In this document: piece by piece, positions 1-8,064 of the stretch
Layout: each line of letters opens with the position of its first letter
How positions within the stretch are numbered: the first letter of the stretch is position 1
Origin: Streptomyces sp. APSN-46.1
Lineage (GTDB): Bacteria > Actinomycetota > Actinomycetes > Streptomycetales > Streptomycetaceae
Reading direction: 5' to 3'
NCBI RefSeq assembly: GCF_022815725.1
Contig: NZ_JALGRF010000001.1
Coordinates: forward strand, 1,313,351-1,377,350
Length of the DNA: 64,000 nucleotides
Position numbers and translations under genes: made by a program
The notes under the pieces: model-generated
What the model was told of the DNA's origin: nothing
The model's database searches: none
Seen by the model: the letters and a program-made list of their open reading frames with translations, nothing else

Positions 1-421
1 AGTAGGCGATGAGCTCCTCCCGTACGTTCACCACCGTCATCCGCATCTCCTTGGCGTTCCACGTCGCGCGGACGCGTCGCTCGGCCTCGGCCAGGATCTC
101 CTTGCCGAGGCCGCCGCCCTGGAGGCCCGGGCGGACCGCGAACATGCCGAAGTAGGCGTGGTCCCCGCGGTGTTCGAGCTGGCAGCACGCGACGAGTTCG
201 CCCGCGCGCTCGACGACGAGCAGGACGCCGTCCGGGTTGCCGATGACCGCGCGGACCCCGTCCGCGTCGGTGCGCTGCCCGTCCAGGTAGTCCGCCTCCG
301 TGGTCCACCCGGCTCGGCTGGCGTCGCCCCGGTACGCCGATTCCACGAGCGTGACCAGCTCCGGCACATCCGCGTCCACGGCACTGCGGAAGCTCAGGGC
401 GGTGGTGTTGGCGGTCGACAT
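1..421 (-). CDS. GNAT family N-acetyltransferase (3' end beyond the window)
   Basis: Reading the minus strand from the ATG at 421 gives an open frame starting MSTANTTALSFRSAV that runs off the window at base 1, so at least 140 residues are present and the C-terminus is missing. The acetyl-CoA binding motif A of the GNAT fold is visible as FAVRPGLQGGGLGKEIL (Q/R-x-x-G-x-G/A type), preceded by the usual beta-strand LVACCQLEHRGDHAYFGM. GNAT enzymes transfer an acetyl group from acetyl-CoA to an amine; the substrate cannot be told from sequence. The gene is divergent from the DUF5134 gene, with about 140 bp between the two starts. Confidence 0.85.
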   Translation of the reverse strand, partial: MSTANTTALSFRSAVDADVPELVTLVESAYRGDASRAGWTTEADYLDGQRTDADGVRAVIGNPDGVLLVVERAGELVACCQLEHRGDHAYFGMFAVRPGLQGGGLGKEILAEAERRVRATWNAKEMRMTVVNVREELIAY

Positions 422-562
422 CGGGGCTCCGTTCTACGCGGTGGCGTATGAGTGGCATATGACATGCCCGGTACGGCACGGAGAGCCTAACCCGGGTCGG
501 CGTGCGGGCCCTCGCGCAGGGGCATCTCTTCCGGTGACGCCGACGCACCGAAAGGTTCCGCC

Positions 563-1105
563 GTGCACGGACCCGCGATGTCCCTGTCCGCCTCCGTCTC
601 CTCCTGGCTGCTCGTACTGCTGTGCGCGGTCAGCGGGGCGTACTGCCTCGGGCGGGTGCGCAGATCGGGGGGCGCGGCCGGCGGGGAGGCCCTGATGGGG
701 TTCGGCATGGCCGTGATGGCGGCCCCGCTCGGGATCGGCGACGGCTGGCGGGCGCCCGTGCTCGGGGCGGTCTTCTGCGGTGCCGCCCTGCACGCCGTGT
801 GGCTGCTGCGGGACGGGGCGCACCACGCGCACCATGTGGTGGGGTCGCTGGCGATGGTCTACATGGCCCTCGGCTCCGGCTCCGGCTCCGGGCACGAGGG
901 GCACGGCGGACACGGAGCCGGGCTGCCGCTCGTCACCGGCACGCTCCTCGTCTACTACGCCGGATACGTGCTGCTGGGCGGGGCCCGGCTGGCAACGGCG
1001 GGCGGCCGGGACGGACAAGGTGTCCACGGCGACCCCGCGGAGGTGATCCGGGCCTGCCGACTGGCCATGGGGACGGGCATGTTGGCGATGCTGCTGACGA
1101 TGTGA
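563..1105 (+). CDS. DUF5134 integral membrane protein, histidine-rich
   Basis: 180 residues with a predicted N-terminal membrane helix (SSWLLVLLCAVSGAYCLG) and three or four further hydrophobic segments, matching the overall pattern of the actinobacterial DUF5134 family. Two histidine clusters stand out: GAHHAHHVVG near residue 90 inside the membrane region, and HEGHGGHG near residue 115 in a loop. They resemble metal-binding stretches, but no function is established. The GTG start at 563 has AAAGG seven bases upstream (551-555). The next gene is a co-directional M56 peptidase about 110 bp downstream. Confidence 0.7.
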   Translation: MHGPAMSLSASVSSWLLVLLCAVSGAYCLGRVRRSGGAAGGEALMGFGMAVMAAPLGIGDGWRAPVLGAVFCGAALHAVWLLRDGAHHAHHVVGSLAMVYMALGSGSGSGHEGHGGHGAGLPLVTGTLLVYYAGYVLLGGARLATAGGRDGQGVHGDPAEVIRACRLAMGTGMLAMLLTM

Positions 1106-1215
1106 AGCCGCGAAGCCGTAAGGCCGTTGGCGACCCGCCCCGGCAAACGTGTGCTGCGTCACCAAACACCCCGGGCGATACCCCCGGGTAGTCCCCCGCT
1201 CATAGGCTGGCGGAC

Positions 1216-2154
1216 ATGATGGTCCCCGCCGTTCTCCTGATGCTCGGCGCACTGACCGCGGTGCTCGCCCCCCGCCTGCTGGCCCGGGCCGAGTGGCCCG
1301 AGCGTGAACCCGTGGTCGCGCTGTGGGCATGGCAGTGCGTGGTGGGCGCGGTGCTCCTGTGCTTCGCGCTGTCGATGCTGCTGAGCGCCGCGGCGGCCTG
1401 GGTCGCGGTGCGGGGCCCGCTCTTCGCCGCCGCCCCGCACGGGGTGGTCCACGCCTACGGCCTGGGTGCGGAGGGCGGCGCCTGGGCCACGGTCACCGCG
1501 CTCGCACTGGCGGGCGGCGGCCTGTGGACCGGGGCCATGCTGACCCGCGAGGTGGTCCGGGCCCGGGCCCGACGGCGTGCCCAGGGGGCCGAACTGCTGG
1601 TCCGCGCCCCGCTGCTGCCCGGGGAGGATCCCCGGGGCGCGCGGCTCGTCGTACTGGAGGGGCCGCGGCCCGACGCGTGGTGGCAGCCCGGCGCGACACC
1701 GCAGCTGGTGGTCACCACAGCGGCGCTGGAGCGGCTCAAGGGCAGCCAGCTGGATGCCGTACTGGCGCACGAGCAGGGGCATGTGGCGGCGCGGCACGAC
1801 TGGCTGCTGCACTGCTCGCGGGCGCTGGCCGGCGGGTTCCCGCAGGTGCCGGTGTTCGCGGCGTTCGAGGCGGAGATGCACCGGCTCGTCGAGCTGGCCG
1901 CCGACGACGTGGCCTCGCGCCGGTACGGCCGGCTGACCATCGCGCTGGCGCTGGTCGGACTCAACGAGGACCGGGGGGTCTTCGGGCCCTGCCCGACGCC
2001 GCAGGCGCATCTGCCGCAGCGGGTGCGCCGGCTGCTGTCGGCCGCGCCCCGGCTGTCCGCGGGACGTCGGCTGCGGCTGACGGCGCTGGCCACGCTGGTG
2101 CCGGCGATACCGCTGGCGGTGGCCTTCGTACCGGGTCTGAGCGCCCTGGCCTGA
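1216..2154 (+). CDS. M56 family (BlaR1-like) membrane metallopeptidase
   Basis: 312 residues. The zinc-binding signature HEQGH lies at residues 185-189 (AVLAHEQGHVAARHDWL) and a downstream acidic segment VELAADDVA supplies the expected third ligand. Hydrophobic segments at about 1-20, 37-62, 88-110 and the C-terminus give the M56 topology with the active site facing the cytoplasm. In the family such proteases usually sit beside a BlaI/CopY repressor and cleave it; no BlaI-like gene is nearby, so the target is unknown. Two ATGs (1216, 1219) are possible starts. Confidence 0.85.
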   Translation: MMVPAVLLMLGALTAVLAPRLLARAEWPEREPVVALWAWQCVVGAVLLCFALSMLLSAAAAWVAVRGPLFAAAPHGVVHAYGLGAEGGAWATVTALALAGGGLWTGAMLTREVVRARARRRAQGAELLVRAPLLPGEDPRGARLVVLEGPRPDAWWQPGATPQLVVTTAALERLKGSQLDAVLAHEQGHVAARHDWLLHCSRALAGGFPQVPVFAAFEAEMHRLVELAADDVASRRYGRLTIALALVGLNEDRGVFGPCPTPQAHLPQRVRRLLSAAPRLSAGRRLRLTALATLVPAIPLAVAFVPGLSALA

Positions 2155-2220
2155 GGCCTGAGCGGTCTCGGGGAGACCGTCTGGAGACCGCTTGGCGCCC
2201 GCCGGTGCGAGGATCGCCCC

Positions 2221-3177
2221 ATGCGGAGTGATCGCGCGCGGTGGACCGGAGTCGGCGCTCTGCTGCTCGCGGCGGTTCTGACGGGCCTGGTGGCGGCCCG
2301 CTGGCGGCCTCTCATGTCGTACGACGAGGAACTCGCGCGGGGTCTGCACCCGTACGCCGTCACTCACCCCGGGGTCACTCGTCTGATGCGGGTTCTGACC
2401 GACTGGGTCTGGGACCCCTGGACCATGCGCGCCCTCGCCGCCCTGGCCTGCTTCTGGCTGTGGCGGCGGGGAGAACGCCGGCGGGCGCTGCTGGTCGCGC
2501 TGACGGCCATCGTCGTGGCCTCGGTGGTGCAGCAGGGGCTGAAGGCGCTGCTGGGCCGTGAGCGCCCCGTGTGGCCGGACCCGGTGGACTCGGCGGATTA
2601 CGCGGCCTACCCGTCCGGCCACGCCATGACGGCGGCGGTGGTGTGCGGGCTGTTGCTGTGGCTGCTCCCCCGCACCGGACCCGGGACGGCCGGGAGACGG
2701 CTCGGGCTGACGGCCTGGGCGGTGGCGCTGATCTCGGTGCTGGGGGTCGGATTCACCCGGGTGTACCTGGGTGTCCACTGGCCCTCGGACGTGGTCGGGG
2801 GCTGGCTGCTGGGCGCGGCCTTGGTCCTGGCCCTGGTCTCGGTCCGGCTCCCGGCCGCCCGCCGGGCCGCGGGCGGCCCGACCGCCCCGGATGCGTCCCG
2901 ACCGGCGCGGACAGACGCTGAAGGCATGCATCGCACGCCGATCGTCGTACACCGGATCTCCGCCTCGGGCGGCCGCCAGGTCACGTTTCGCGCGGCCGGA
3001 CGGGAGGCGGCCCTCGGCGTGGCCCACAGCGACGCCGACGTGATCGAGTTCCTGCGCCGGGCGGAGGTTCCGGACCCCGATGAGATCGTCCTCGGCGAGG
3101 ACTCCGCGCTGATCACGTGGGAGGCCGACGATCCGCACGTCTACGAGCCTTCGCCGCCGGACCTCGACGTTCCGTGA
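2221..3177 (+). CDS. PAP2-family phosphatase with fused C-terminal small module
   Basis: Residues 1-215 form a PAP2/phosphatidate-phosphatase-type membrane enzyme with all three active-site motifs: K108-x6-R115-P116 (LKALLGRERP), PSGH at 131-134 and R180...H186-x3-D190 (RVYLGVHWPSD). About six hydrophobic helices surround them. Such enzymes dephosphorylate lipid phosphates or pyrophosphates on the outer membrane face. The last 83 residues, starting at an in-frame ATG (2926, MHRTPIVVHRIS), are soluble and resemble a small stand-alone hypothetical protein I recall from Streptomyces. There is no stop between the two parts, so this is either a fusion or an internal start. A strong hairpin follows the stop. 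Confidence 0.85.
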   Translation: MRSDRARWTGVGALLLAAVLTGLVAARWRPLMSYDEELARGLHPYAVTHPGVTRLMRVLTDWVWDPWTMRALAALACFWLWRRGERRRALLVALTAIVVASVVQQGLKALLGRERPVWPDPVDSADYAAYPSGHAMTAAVVCGLLLWLLPRTGPGTAGRRLGLTAWAVALISVLGVGFTRVYLGVHWPSDVVGGWLLGAALVLALVSVRLPAARRAAGGPTAPDASRPARTDAEGMHRTPIVVHRISASGGRQVTFRAAGREAALGVAHSDADVIEFLRRAEVPDPDEIVLGEDSALITWEADDPHVYEPSPPDLDVP

Positions 3178-3212
3178 CCGCGACACGGTGACGCGACACG
3201 GTGACCGGTGTG

Positions 3213-3249
3213 CCTGCTGTGGACGATCCCCCGCGTCGCCCACAGCAGG
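3213..3249. terminator. Hairpin terminator candidate after the PAP2 gene
   Basis: A perfect 10-bp stem (CCTGCTGTGG with CCACAGCAGG, 3213-3222 and 3240-3249) with a 17-base loop lies 36 bp past the PAP2 stop and before the TetR promoter. Confidence 0.6.
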
Positions 3250-3265
3250 CGACCCCTGCGCTGAG

Positions 3266-3283
3266 TATATTGGCTCGGAGCCA
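3266..3283. promoter_or_regulatory. Candidate -10 and autoregulatory operator of the TetR gene
   Basis: TATATT (3266-3271) runs directly into the palindrome TGGCTC-G-GAGCCA (3271-3283), 19 bp before the ATG. A short inverted repeat over a presumed transcription start is the usual layout for TetR self-repression. The binding protein is inferred. Confidence 0.5.
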
Positions 3284-3301
3284 GTCAACGCAGGAGTAAG
3301 C

Positions 3302-3934
3302 ATGTCCCCGCGCAGCGCATCGGTCAATGAAGAATTGCGCAGACGTTCCAGGGAGCGACTGCTCCAGGCGACGGTCGAACTCGTGGCCGAGCGCGGCTAC
3401 GAGGCGACGACGCTCGGGGACATCGCCGACCGCGCGGGCGCGGCCCGCGGGCTGGTTTCGTACTACTTTCCGGGCAAGCGGCATCTGCTGCAGTCCGCCG
3501 TGCACCGGCTGATGCACCTCACCCTCGAAGCGGCCCTGGAGCGGGAGCCCCGCAGCGACGACGGCCGCGAGCGGCTCGCCCGCGCCATCGACGCGATCCT
3601 CGGGCTGGCCCGGGACCAGCCGCGGCTGATGCGGACCCACATGGCGGGCATTCTCCAGGCCGAGGGCTTCGTGCGGTGCGCCGAACAGCAGCGCCTCGCG
3701 GAGCTGCTGCGGGACACGGTGGTGCGCTACGGCTCGGCGGATCCGGACACCGACTACCCGCTGCTGCGCGCACTGCTGATGGGCGCGGTGGTGGCGGTCC
3801 TGCTGCCGGGCGCGCCGATGCCGGCGGCCCGGCTGCGGGCCGAGCTGTTCCAGCGCTACGGGCTGGACTGGGATCTGGGTGTCCCGCCGGACGGCGGACC
3901 GCCCGGCGGAACGTTTCCCTCACCGCGTCAGTGA
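3302..3934 (+). CDS. TetR/AcrR family transcriptional regulator
   Basis: 210 residues from the ATG at 3302, chosen because of CAGGAG at 3291-3296; an upstream in-frame extension to 3188 would cover the promoter and hairpin. The N-terminus has the TetR helix-turn-helix (VELVAERGYEATTLGDIADRAG...LVSYYFPGKRHLL), followed by a helical ligand-binding domain. An inverted repeat lies in its own promoter. Its stop overlaps the stop of the LVIVD gene on the other strand by 7 bp. Ligand and targets are unknown. Confidence 0.85.
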   Translation: MSPRSASVNEELRRRSRERLLQATVELVAERGYEATTLGDIADRAGAARGLVSYYFPGKRHLLQSAVHRLMHLTLEAALEREPRSDDGRERLARAIDAILGLARDQPRLMRTHMAGILQAEGFVRCAEQQRLAELLRDTVVRYGSADPDTDYPLLRALLMGAVVAVLLPGAPMPAARLRAELFQRYGLDWDLGVPPDGGPPGGTFPSPRQ

Positions 3935-5427
3935 TATGCGGGCTGGCTCTGTACGTTGAGCCGGTCCATCCACACCCACTTGGCGCTCTCGGTGCGCCAG
4001 TCGTCGAGCCTCAGCACGTCGAGGCCCTTGGCGATGTCGTTCGAGTAGATGTGCCCGTTGTAGTAGTACGCCGACCAGGAGCCGCCGAGCCCGAGCTTGT
4101 CGGTGGTCAGCGGGCCGCGCTCGAAGTAGCCGATCTCCTCGGGCCGGTCGGAGTCGGTGAAGTCCCAGACCGAGATGCCGCCCTGGTACCAGGCCTGGAC
4201 CATGATGTCGCGGCCGTCGCCGACCGGGATCAGCGAGCCGTTGTGGGCCACGCAGTTCTCGGTGTCGGCCTGGTGGCGCGGGATCTTGAAGTAGCTGCGG
4301 AAGACGAGCTCGCGCTGGTCGCCGCGGCCGGTGATGTCGTAGATCCCGTCGGCGCCCCGGTTCGGACCGGTGGCCTCGTCGCAGGTGGCGCCGCTGCCGC
4401 CGCCGAGCTCGTCGGTGAACACCACCTTGTTCGCCCGCTCGTTGAAGGTCGCCGAGTGCCAGAACGCGAAGTTCACGTTGTCCTGCACCCGGTCGATGAC
4501 CTTCGGCTGCTCGGGCGCGCTGATGTCGAAGAGGATGCCGTCGCCCATGCAGGCGCCGGCGGCCAGGTTCTTGGACGGCAGCACGGTGATGTCGTGGCAT
4601 CCGGTGGTCTTGGAGACGCCGGGGTTGGCGGGCCCGCCGGGGTTGCCGCCGTCGGGGAAGAGGATCGGGAAGGCGACGACCGCGGCCTGTGTCGGGGCCT
4701 TCTTCGGAACCTTGATCACCGAAATGCCGTCGTGCGGCGGCTTGCAGTCGGGGAACGCCTCGTTCGGGGAGTACGAGGAGACATAGAGGTAGATGTCGCG
4801 GCCGCCCGGCACCAGCGTGTGGGTGTGGGAGCCGCAGGCGGTCTCGACGGACTTGATGTACTTGGGGTTCTTCTTGTCCTTGATGTCGAAGATCTTGATG
4901 CCCTCCCACGAGGACTTCTCCGTCGCGGGCTGCGAGACGCTGTTGCAGGAGTCGTCGCTGCGGGAGGAGTCGGTGGAGACGAAGAGCAGGTCACCGGAGA
5001 CGGAGATGTCGTTCTGGCCGCCGGGGCAGAGCACCCGGCTCACGGTCTTCGGCGCATTCGGGTTGCCGATGTCGTAGATCGTGAAGCCGTCGTAACTGCC
5101 GGCGTAGGCGTACCGGCCCTGGAAGGCCAGGTCGGAGTTGATGCCGTCGGGGTTGGCGCTGGGGATGTTGGCCAGGGGCTTGATGTTCTTGCTGTGGACG
5201 ATCTCGTCCTGGCCGGGGATCTCGCCGGGGGCGATCTCCCGGCCCTCGGCGATGCCGGAGCCCTGCCCGGAGACACGCTGCCCGGAGGGGGTTCCGGGCA
5301 TTAAGTCGCCCGGGTCGGGGGTGGCTGCCGCGGGTCCCGCGGCCAGAAGCGTGGTGAGGAGTCCGGCCGCCGCGACGGCCACTCCCAGACTCCTGGTCCG
5401 CACTCTGTTGGTGTGCAACGAGGTCAC
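3928..5427 (-). CDS. Secreted LVIVD-repeat (beta-propeller) protein
   Basis: 499 residues with a Sec signal peptide (SLGVAVAAAGLLTTLLAAGPAAA, cleavage near residue 36). Several LVIVD-type repeats are visible, e.g. YAYAGSYDGFTIYDIGNPNA, WEGIKIFDIKDKKNPKYI and GGISVWDFTDSDRPEEIGY, which suggest a surface or secreted beta-propeller. Paired cysteines (CPGG, DSCNS, TACGS, PDCKP) suggest disulfides outside the cell. The divergent neighbour is a DUF305 lipoprotein; I recall this pairing from other Streptomyces, and the shared intergenic region suggests co-regulation. No enzymatic motif is seen. Confidence 0.8.
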   Translation of the reverse strand: MTSLHTNRVRTRSLGVAVAAAGLLTTLLAAGPAAATPDPGDLMPGTPSGQRVSGQGSGIAEGREIAPGEIPGQDEIVHSKNIKPLANIPSANPDGINSDLAFQGRYAYAGSYDGFTIYDIGNPNAPKTVSRVLCPGGQNDISVSGDLLFVSTDSSRSDDSCNSVSQPATEKSSWEGIKIFDIKDKKNPKYIKSVETACGSHTHTLVPGGRDIYLYVSSYSPNEAFPDCKPPHDGISVIKVPKKAPTQAAVVAFPILFPDGGNPGGPANPGVSKTTGCHDITVLPSKNLAAGACMGDGILFDISAPEQPKVIDRVQDNVNFAFWHSATFNERANKVVFTDELGGGSGATCDEATGPNRGADGIYDITGRGDQRELVFRSYFKIPRHQADTENCVAHNGSLIPVGDGRDIMVQAWYQGGISVWDFTDSDRPEEIGYFERGPLTTDKLGLGGSWSAYYYNGHIYSNDIAKGLDVLRLDDWRTESAKWVWMDRLNVQSQPAYH

Positions 5428-5493
5428 TGTGCCCTCCCATGGGAGTCCGAACGGTTCCGTTCTTGGTGGGACCGGAACCAGGACCCCGGCAGT

Positions 5494-6171
5494 ATGTTCC
5501 TTTCCATGGACATGGCAAAAGGGTTACTTCGCCGATTCGTGGAAGCGGCCGCCGCCGCCGGGATCCTGCTCGCGCTCGCCGGCTGCCAGGACGGCGACGG
5601 GAAAACCGGGGCGAACGGGGTGAAAGACGGTCAGGCCGCGGTGATCGCCCCCGGCAAACCGGGCGAGCCGGCCCGCACCCTCTCCCCCGAACAGGCCGCC
5701 GAAGAACGGCCCGACGACACCCCCAACGCGGCCGACCACGCCTACGTACGGCGCATGATCGAGCACCACCGGCAGGCCCTCGTGATGAGCGCGCTCGCGC
5801 CGGACCGGGCGTCGGCGGAGGGGGTCAGGGGACTCGCGGATCGCATCGCGGCCGCACAGCAGCCCGAGATCGGGGCGATGGAGAAGTGGCTGACGCGCTA
5901 CCCGGCCCCCGGCGGGGGCGGAGCGGACGGGCACGACCACGCCGCGATGCCGGGCATGGCCACGGAACAGCAGCTCGAAGAACTCACCGAGGCCAAGGGG
6001 ACAGACTTCGACCGGCTCTTCCTGAAGCTGATGACCGCCCACCACGAGGGCGCCCTCACGATGGCGGGCGAGGCGCTCAGGGGCGGGAACAACGTGGCGG
6101 TCGAGGAGATGGCCAACGAGGTCGTGGCCACCCAGAGCGCCGAGATCCACCGGATGCGCGCGATGGGCTGA
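5494..6171 (+). CDS. DUF305 lipoprotein
   Basis: 225 residues from the ATG at 5494, which follows AGGA at 5480-5483. The N-terminus is a lipoprotein signal with lipobox LALAGC. The mature part carries the two DUF305 histidine-rich helices, AYVRRMIEHHRQALVMS and FLKLMTAHHEGALTMA, separated by a linker containing HDHAAMPGM. DUF305 proteins are four-helix, ferritin-like extracytoplasmic proteins often found in copper-related settings; metal binding here is inferred. It is divergent from the LVIVD gene. Confidence 0.85.
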   Translation: MFLSMDMAKGLLRRFVEAAAAAGILLALAGCQDGDGKTGANGVKDGQAAVIAPGKPGEPARTLSPEQAAEERPDDTPNAADHAYVRRMIEHHRQALVMSALAPDRASAEGVRGLADRIAAAQQPEIGAMEKWLTRYPAPGGGGADGHDHAAMPGMATEQQLEELTEAKGTDFDRLFLKLMTAHHEGALTMAGEALRGGNNVAVEEMANEVVATQSAEIHRMRAMG

Positions 6172-6223
6172 CGGCCGTGGGAGCCGGTGTCATGCTGGGA
6201 GCCCCTGCGGGAGGAGTTCCGCC

Positions 6224-7582
6224 GTGCTTCGTATCGCCGTCGTCGGATCGGGCCCCAGCGGGGTCTACACGGCGCAGACACTGGTCCAGCAGCGCGAGGT
6301 GCCGGGCGTGCGGGTCGATGTACTGGACCGGCTGCCGGCGCCGTACGGGCTCGTGCGGTACGGCGTGGCCCCCGACCACGAGAAGATCAAGTCGCTGCAG
6401 GGCAGCCTGCGCACGGTGCTGGAGGACGAGCGGATCCGCTTCCTCGGGAACGTCGAGGTCGGCGGCCCGCTACTGCCCACCGAGCGGCTGCTGGAGCTGT
6501 ACCACGCGGTGGTGTACTGCGTCGGGGCCGCACGGGACCGGCTGCTCGGCATCCCCGGCGAGGAGCTCGCCGGGGTCCACTCCGCGACCGCGTTCGTGTC
6601 CTGGTACAGCGGGCACCCGGACGCGGTGGCGGAGGCCTTCGACCTGGCCGGGGTGCGCTCGGCGGTGGTGATCGGGGCCGGGAACGTCGCGGTGGACGTG
6701 ACGCGGATGCTGGCGCGGGGCGTTCCGGAGCTCGCGCCCACCGACATGCCGCACGCGGCGCTGGGAGCGCTCGGCGCCAGCGGGGTGCGCGACGTGTCCA
6801 TGGTGGCGCGCAGGGGCCCCTCGCAGGGGAAGTTCACCACCAAGGAGCTGCGCGAGCTGGGCACTCTGCCGGGCGTGGACGTGGCCGCCGACGCGGCGGA
6901 GCTCGCCCTCGACCCTGCGTACGCGGACCCGGTCGCGGGCGCGGCGCTGCCTGCGGTGAACCGGCGCAATGTGGAGGTCCTGCGCGGCTGGGCCGGGAGC
7001 CCGGCGGGGGGCGGCGGCCGGCGGATCACCCTGAGGTTCTTCCTGCGCCCGGTGGAGGTGCTGGGCGGGCCGGACGGCCGGGTGCGCGGGGTCCGGTTCG
7101 AGCGGACCGCTCCCGACGAGCGGGGCGGCGTGACGGGAACCGGCGTCCACGAGGACATCCCGGCGGAGCTGGTGCTGCGCTCGGTGGGGTACCAGGGCGT
7201 GCCGCTGCCCGGTCTGCCGTTCGACGCGGCGAAGGCGACGGTGCCGCACGCGGCGGGCCGGGTGGTGCGCGAGGGCCGCGCCGCCGTCGGAGAGTACGTG
7301 GCGGGCTGGATCAAACGCGGCCCGACCGGGGTGATCGGCACCAACCGCCCGGACGCGAAGGAGACGGCGTCCTCGCTGCTCCAGGACGCGGGCGCGCTGG
7401 CGCGCCGCGAGCTGCCGGAGGACCCGCTGGACGCCCTGCGGGCGGCGGGCCTGCGTCCCGTGCAATGGCCGGGCTGGCTGGCCATCGAATCGGCCGAGGC
7501 CGCTCTGGGCCACTCCCTGGGCCGCCGCTCGGTGAAGATCCCCGACTGGCAGGGCCTCCTGACGGCGGCGGACACGGACTGA
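6224..7582 (+). CDS. fprA: FAD-dependent ferredoxin-NADP+ reductase, FprA / adrenodoxin-reductase type
   Basis: 452 residues starting at a GTG with GGAGGAG at 6210-6216. The FAD-binding Rossmann motif GSGPSG is at residues 8-13, a second nucleotide site GAGNVAVDVTRML is near 150, and family blocks such as PYGLVRYGVAPDHEKIK and WIKRGPTGVIGTNRPDA are complete. It is expected to move electrons between NADP(H) and ferredoxin, for example to feed cytochromes P450. It is convergent with the ArsR gene. Length is normal for the family. Confidence 0.9.
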   Translation: MLRIAVVGSGPSGVYTAQTLVQQREVPGVRVDVLDRLPAPYGLVRYGVAPDHEKIKSLQGSLRTVLEDERIRFLGNVEVGGPLLPTERLLELYHAVVYCVGAARDRLLGIPGEELAGVHSATAFVSWYSGHPDAVAEAFDLAGVRSAVVIGAGNVAVDVTRMLARGVPELAPTDMPHAALGALGASGVRDVSMVARRGPSQGKFTTKELRELGTLPGVDVAADAAELALDPAYADPVAGAALPAVNRRNVEVLRGWAGSPAGGGGRRITLRFFLRPVEVLGGPDGRVRGVRFERTAPDERGGVTGTGVHEDIPAELVLRSVGYQGVPLPGLPFDAAKATVPHAAGRVVREGRAAVGEYVAGWIKRGPTGVIGTNRPDAKETASSLLQDAGALARRELPEDPLDALRAAGLRPVQWPGWLAIESAEAALGHSLGRRSVKIPDWQGLLTAADTD

Positions 7583-7617
7583 GCGGTCTCGGGAGCCGGG
7601 GCGGAGCCCGGGGGACG

Positions 7618-7965
7618 CTACCCGGCCAGCCGGTCCGCCTCCGACCGGGCCGCCGTCAGGACGCTGTCCAGGAGCCCCGGGAACAGGGCGTCCAGGTCGG
7701 CCCGGCGCAGGTTGTTCATCTTGGCCGTGCCCCGGTACGTCTGGCGCACCACACCGCTCTCGCGCAGCACGCGGAAGTGGTGCGTGGTCGTGGACTTGGT
7801 GACCGGCAGTACGAAGTACGAGCACGCCAGTTCGGCCTCCGACGCCGCCAGATCCCTCACGATGGTCAGCCGCACCGGGTCGGAGAGCGCGTGCAGCACG
7901 TTCTCCAGCCGGATCTCCGAGGTCTCGGGATGGACACAGGCACGGGCCGCGTCACGTTCCGCCAT
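7618..7965 (-). CDS. ArsR family HTH repressor
   Basis: 115 residues from the ATG at 7965 (MAERDAARACVHPETSEI). A longer frame to 8037 is Arg/Pro-rich and unlikely to be coding. The winged helix is clear: LENVLHALSDPVRLTIVRDL, then KSTTTHHFRVLRESGVV as recognition helix and RQTYRGTAKMNNLRRADLDALFPGLL. No ELCVC-type metal site is seen. It lies downstream of the Old Yellow Enzyme gene on the same strand, and CGTACGAGAG-type sequences occur upstream of both genes, so it probably represses itself and the enzyme. Confidence 0.85.
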   Translation of the reverse strand: MAERDAARACVHPETSEIRLENVLHALSDPVRLTIVRDLAASEAELACSYFVLPVTKSTTTHHFRVLRESGVVRQTYRGTAKMNNLRRADLDALFPGLLDSVLTAARSEADRLAG

Positions 7966-8022
7966 GTCCCTGCTCCACTCGCTCGGTTCGCCGGGCCCCC
8001 GCCGGACCCTCCTGACACCCCA

Positions 8023-8040
8023 TCGTACGAGAGGCATCGT
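8023..8040. promoter_or_regulatory. Candidate ArsR site upstream of its own gene
   Basis: TCGTACGA palindrome followed by GAGG and CATCGT. The core CGTACGAGAG also occurs, as GTACGAGAG, in the operator before the Old Yellow Enzyme gene. Binding is inferred from the shared sequence. Confidence 0.45.
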
Positions 8041-8064
8041 AGAAGGCGCGAACGCCCGGCGGGT

